Source of the DNA: Erigeron canadensis
Lineage: Eukaryota > Streptophyta > Magnoliopsida > Asterales > Asteraceae
Assembly (NCBI RefSeq): GCF_010389155.1
Contig: NC_057762.1
Location: forward strand, 33,106,055-33,170,054
DNA length: 64,000 nucleotides
Direction: 5' to 3'
Under the pieces are notes generated by a model. That model was not told the DNA's origin and made no database searches. It saw nothing but the letters and a program-made list of their open reading frames with translations. This document shows, piece after piece, positions 60,820 to 64,000 of the stretch; the first letter of the stretch is position 1, and the number at the start of each line of letters is the position of its first letter. The position numbers and the translations under genes are program-made.

Positions 60820-61631
60820 ATTGTGTAACTTTTCAGAATATTTAGTTTTTGATTTTGCTTGTTTCTTGATTTAGTATCTTGTTAGAATTGATATTCAACA
60901 TCAGTTACTTTTTACCTTTGTCAAACATACCTAAAATACTTTCTTACTGGCCGTTATCTTAATTTAAAATTTTGTATTTCACCAAAAATGTCACTTTATC
61001 ACATTATCACCCTTTTAAGACTTTAATCAACACTTGATACCCCACCTCTCTAACAACGAAAATGCTTCCCTCTCATTCTTATCTCTCTCACACACACAAA
61101 CACTATATGCAATCATGCTCCATATTTTAAGAAAGTCACCAAATTGTATTACTTTCCCTCTTCAATACACACACAAACACAACAAAATCCCATAATTCAC
61201 TCAAATATTAATCGCATATATACACACACCTTTAATTCAAAATTCCCATAATAATCACAATCCATATTTCCCAAAAATTTCAAATCTTTTTCAAACCCCA
61301 TAAAAATTCAATCTTTTTTTGTTCTGAATACTACTAATAGCAAAAAAGTTTTGATCTTTAATTTCAAGTTCTTGTGTTTGCTTAATAAAAGTATTAAAAT
61401 AAACAAAATATCAAAAAAAAAAAAAAAAAAATCTTTTTTAGTTCTAATACACTACAAAATAGCAAAAAAGTTTTGATCTTTAATTTCAATTCTTGTGTTA
61501 TTGATTAAAATAAATAAAATATGAAAACCCAATTAAAAAATTCAATCTTTTTTTGCTAATATACAACGAATAACAAAAAAGTTTTGATCTTTAACTTAAA
61601 AATCTTGGTCTGGGCTTATAAGTATTGAATT
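60820..61631 (+). promoter_or_regulatory. Promoter/leader of ABHD17-like gene with triplicated block
   Basis: Pyrimidine- and A-rich sequence before the ATG at 61632. A block of about 110-120 bases containing caaaaaagttttgatcttta is present three times (that core starts near 61341, 61463 and 61574), the copies diverging by small indels. No single TATA box stands out. Confidence 0.55.
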
Positions 61632-64000
61632 ATGGGGGCCATGACGTCAACAGTGGCGGCGAAGTTTGCGTTTTTTCCGCCGGAGCCGCCGTCATATACG
61701 GTGGTGGAGGAAGGTGATGGGAAGATGAAGATGGTGGGTGTGATTGAGAGAGAAAACGTCGACGTTTTGAAGGTAAAGACAAAAAGAGGGAGTGAGATAG
61801 TGGCGGCTTATATAAAGAATCCGGTGGCAAAATTGACTATGGTTTATTCACATGGAAATGCAGCTGATTTGGGTCAAATGTTTGACTTGTTTTGTCAACT
61901 TAGCCTTCATCTTAAAGTTAATTTAATGGGGTTAGTTTCTTTTCGTTTCGGTTTTGATATGGTTAACACACTCTGAAAACTGTTTGTATGTGCCTCAAAA
62001 TTGTCTCTATGAAATTATATATATGCATAGTGATTTGTGTAAGGTCTTAGGGCTTAGGCTTTTAAGGTAAAAAAGAAAAGCTCATGTAGAAACTAGTCTT
62101 CCAGGTAGCCTTCACTGCATGTAGCCTAGATGGTAGTGGATAGTCATTTGTAAAGTATCCGGGGTCCCTGGTGGAGCCAATAAGCAACCTAATTGAGTGA
62201 TTGACTAGAGAGATTATATATCGTTGATTAAGCTGGATCAGTTGGGTAACTATCCGAGTTGGCTGCTAGGTGAGCTCGTGATGGACCTGAGGCTGTCTGG
62301 CGTGAGTTGGGTTGGGGTTCCTGGAACTATTTCAGGATAGTCTACTAGGCCACTAGATAGCCTCTCTAGCATTTAGTCTAGTTGGTTCAGTTAATGGGCA
62401 TTTGTCAAGTATCCTGGTTTCCGATGGAGCCAAGAAGGATCCTGTCTGTGAGAATAATATATTGATGAGTTTAAATTCGTTAGGTTAGCTTGATTTAACT
62501 ATCACCTGATGGGCATGAAGTTGCTGGAAGATCAGCTAATTCCGATAGTCCACTAGGTAATGCTTACTTGAAAGCTTTACAGGCTATATGGTTTGATAGT
62601 AATGGCAACTAATGACGTGGCTATGCATTATTGCGAATTTTGCGATTAAGAGTCTAAATCAAATGATTAGCTAATTAAAGTTAGGGGCAATTGGTTAGTT
62701 CTACATATATTTGAATTATTCTTTTTGCTACTGCTAGTTCTTACTCCTTAGTTGTTTCTCTAGAATCCTTTTTGCCTGATACATCGAACTGAATTTTAAT
62801 CATCTGCTTCTCACATTCCGTGAATAGCCGGGACATTGATGAATATCCTGGAAGGCACTTTAGACACACATCTAAACACCTCCTAAGATACTTACACACA
62901 GGTTTTCAATTAGCACCTTTGGACTGGTATTTTCTAAAATGTTGTAACCGCGTAGTACTATAGTAGTAGGGTTTGATTCTAGCAGAGGAAATGATCGTAA
63001 ATATATAGGGTCCTAAAGCCATCTATGTTTGTACCCGTTCTTCGTTTAGTTTTCATGGATATTAAGAATCGGGCTTCTCCAAGAATTGTGGCAACGATCA
63101 TTTCTTATGATCTGCAGGCAAATTACCCTTTTCAGCTTGTCTCTTCTGAATATTTACCTTTGTTGTTGAACTTCTTTTCCATCAAACATTACAAAGTAGT
63201 TGAACTTTCTGAATAAGTTTCAAAATGTCTATTTTGGGCAGGTACGATTATACTGGATATGGGCAATCTTCCGGGAAGGTACGATAATCTGAACTATTCA
63301 CGTATCTGCTGATTATGAATATTTATTTGCTAAATACTTGCATTTGATTATCTTTATAGCCAAGCGAACAGAACACATATGCCGACATAGAAGCTGTATA
63401 TACATGCCTTGAAGAAACTTATGGCGTGAAAGAAGAAGATGTAATTTTATATGGCCAATCTGTTGGTAGTGGACCTACTCTAGAGTTGGCATCACGTTTA
63501 TCAAGATTAAGGGCTGTTGTCCTTCATAGTCCAATCATGTCAGGACTTAGAGTTATGTATCCTGTGAAACGAACATATTGGTTTGATATATACAAGGTTA
63601 GTACTTCTCTTGCTGATATTCTTTAGTCTTTATATAATTGTATTGTTCAATTGGTACCAATTAGTTTTTTATCTTTCTTGTAATGCAGAATATTGACAAG
63701 ATACCATTGGTCAGGTGTCCTGTTCTTGTTATTCATGTAAGTGTTCATATCCCGACGTGTTATAACTTATAAGGTTCATCTTGCAATGTGATTAGAAACA
63801 ATGGTTTTTAATTGTTCCATATTGCAGGGAACCGATGATGACGTTGTAGATTATTCTCATGGTAAGCAGCTTTGGGAGCTCTGTGTAGAGAAGTATGAAC
63901 CGTTATGGATCAAAGGTGGGAATCATTGTGATTTGGAGTTGTTCCCGGAGTACATAAAGCACTTAAAAAAGTTCGTATCAGCTGTTGAGAAATCTGCAAG
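61632..64000 (+). CDS. ABHD17-like alpha/beta-hydrolase (partial at window end)
   Basis: Exons 61632-61930, 63242-63278, 63360-63596, 63689-63736 and 63828-beyond 64000; 264 residues are encoded here. The fold is clear: the oxyanion-hole region [24 protein letters not shown], the nucleophile elbow GQSVGSG (Ser ~146), the acid loop HGTDDDVVD, and the catalytic His in [13 protein letters not shown]. The order and motifs match the ABHD17 family, whose animal members remove palmitate from membrane proteins; plants have several paralogues. Known members are short cytosolic-face proteins that associate with membranes through N-terminal acylation. The N-terminus here ([20 protein letters not shown]) starts with Gly2 but lacks the animal cysteine cluster. 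Intron 1 is long (1.3 kb). The stop codon lies outside the window. Confidence 0.9.
62100..62600. repeat. Degenerate tandem repeats in ABHD17-like intron 1
   Basis: catttgtaaagtatcc near 62145 recurs as catttgtcaagtatcc near 62399, 254 bases later, followed in both cases by a similar gatggagcca/ggtggagcca segment. gatagtctactagg near 62337 recurs as gatagtccactagg near 62547. The region is less AT-rich than the surrounding introns. It may be an old repeat of unknown class. Confidence 0.4.

Noticed and set aside
63025..63216. 63-codon frame in ABHD17-like intron 1
   Set aside because: The hydrolase fold joins correctly across 61930/63242 without it, and it has no conserved motif.
1..64000. CRISPR arrays, operons, bacterial-type ribosome sites, rRNA genes
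   Set aside because: None seen; spacing of repeats and gene structure are those of a plant nuclear genome.

Overview
The window is nuclear DNA of a flowering plant, very probably a eudicot. It shows long AT-rich intergenic tracts, GT-AG introns, and dense non-autonomous transposons (MITEs, SINEs, Helitrons, a solo LTR, a Mutator-like element carrying a plant mobile domain gene). Every recognisable protein belongs to a plant family. The species cannot be named from the sequence alone. All exon models below come from reading frames and splice consensus; no transcript evidence was available.

Layout. 1-8 kb: intergenic, with one Helitron, one hAT-like MITE with a perfect 8-bp target duplication, and SINEs. 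8.1-9.85 kb: two-exon gene for a secreted proline-rich Pollen Ole e 1/extensin-family wall protein. 14.2-33.0 kb: a complete, intact 14-exon BIG gene (UBR4-type giant E3 ligase/auxin-transport protein; 5,060 residues in my model). 33-39 kb: a transposon cluster, namely a SINE split by a Harbinger-like MITE, then a 3.7-kb Mutator-like element with ~210-bp terminal inverted repeats. That element holds a decayed plant mobile domain gene, itself invaded by a 337-bp MITE. 40.9-43.9 kb: a CRLK-type receptor-like kinase gene with one suspicious splice junction. 46.0-48.0 kb: a root meristem growth factor (RGF/GLV/CLEL) peptide-hormone locus on the minus strand. It has one signal-peptide exon and two successive peptide cassettes with matching intron phases. 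48.4-61 kb: transposon-rich, with several Helitrons, a SINE, two abutting PIF/Harbinger-type elements sharing one TAA, a 2.66-kb solo LTR nested in a MITE, and a Mutator-type MITE. 61.6-64 kb: the 5' part of an ABHD17-like alpha/beta-hydrolase gene that runs off the window.

The host genes are not obviously one pathway, although BIG (auxin transport, root growth) and the RGF locus (root meristem maintenance) both act in root development. The most interesting signal is the RGF locus: the downstream cassette has no visible signal-peptide exon of its own but would splice in frame to exon 1 of the upstream cassette. One gene could therefore make two different sulfated-peptide precursors through alternative 3' exons. 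Second is the Mutator-like element, whose ends are packed with reiterated palindromic ACCGGTATT-type units.
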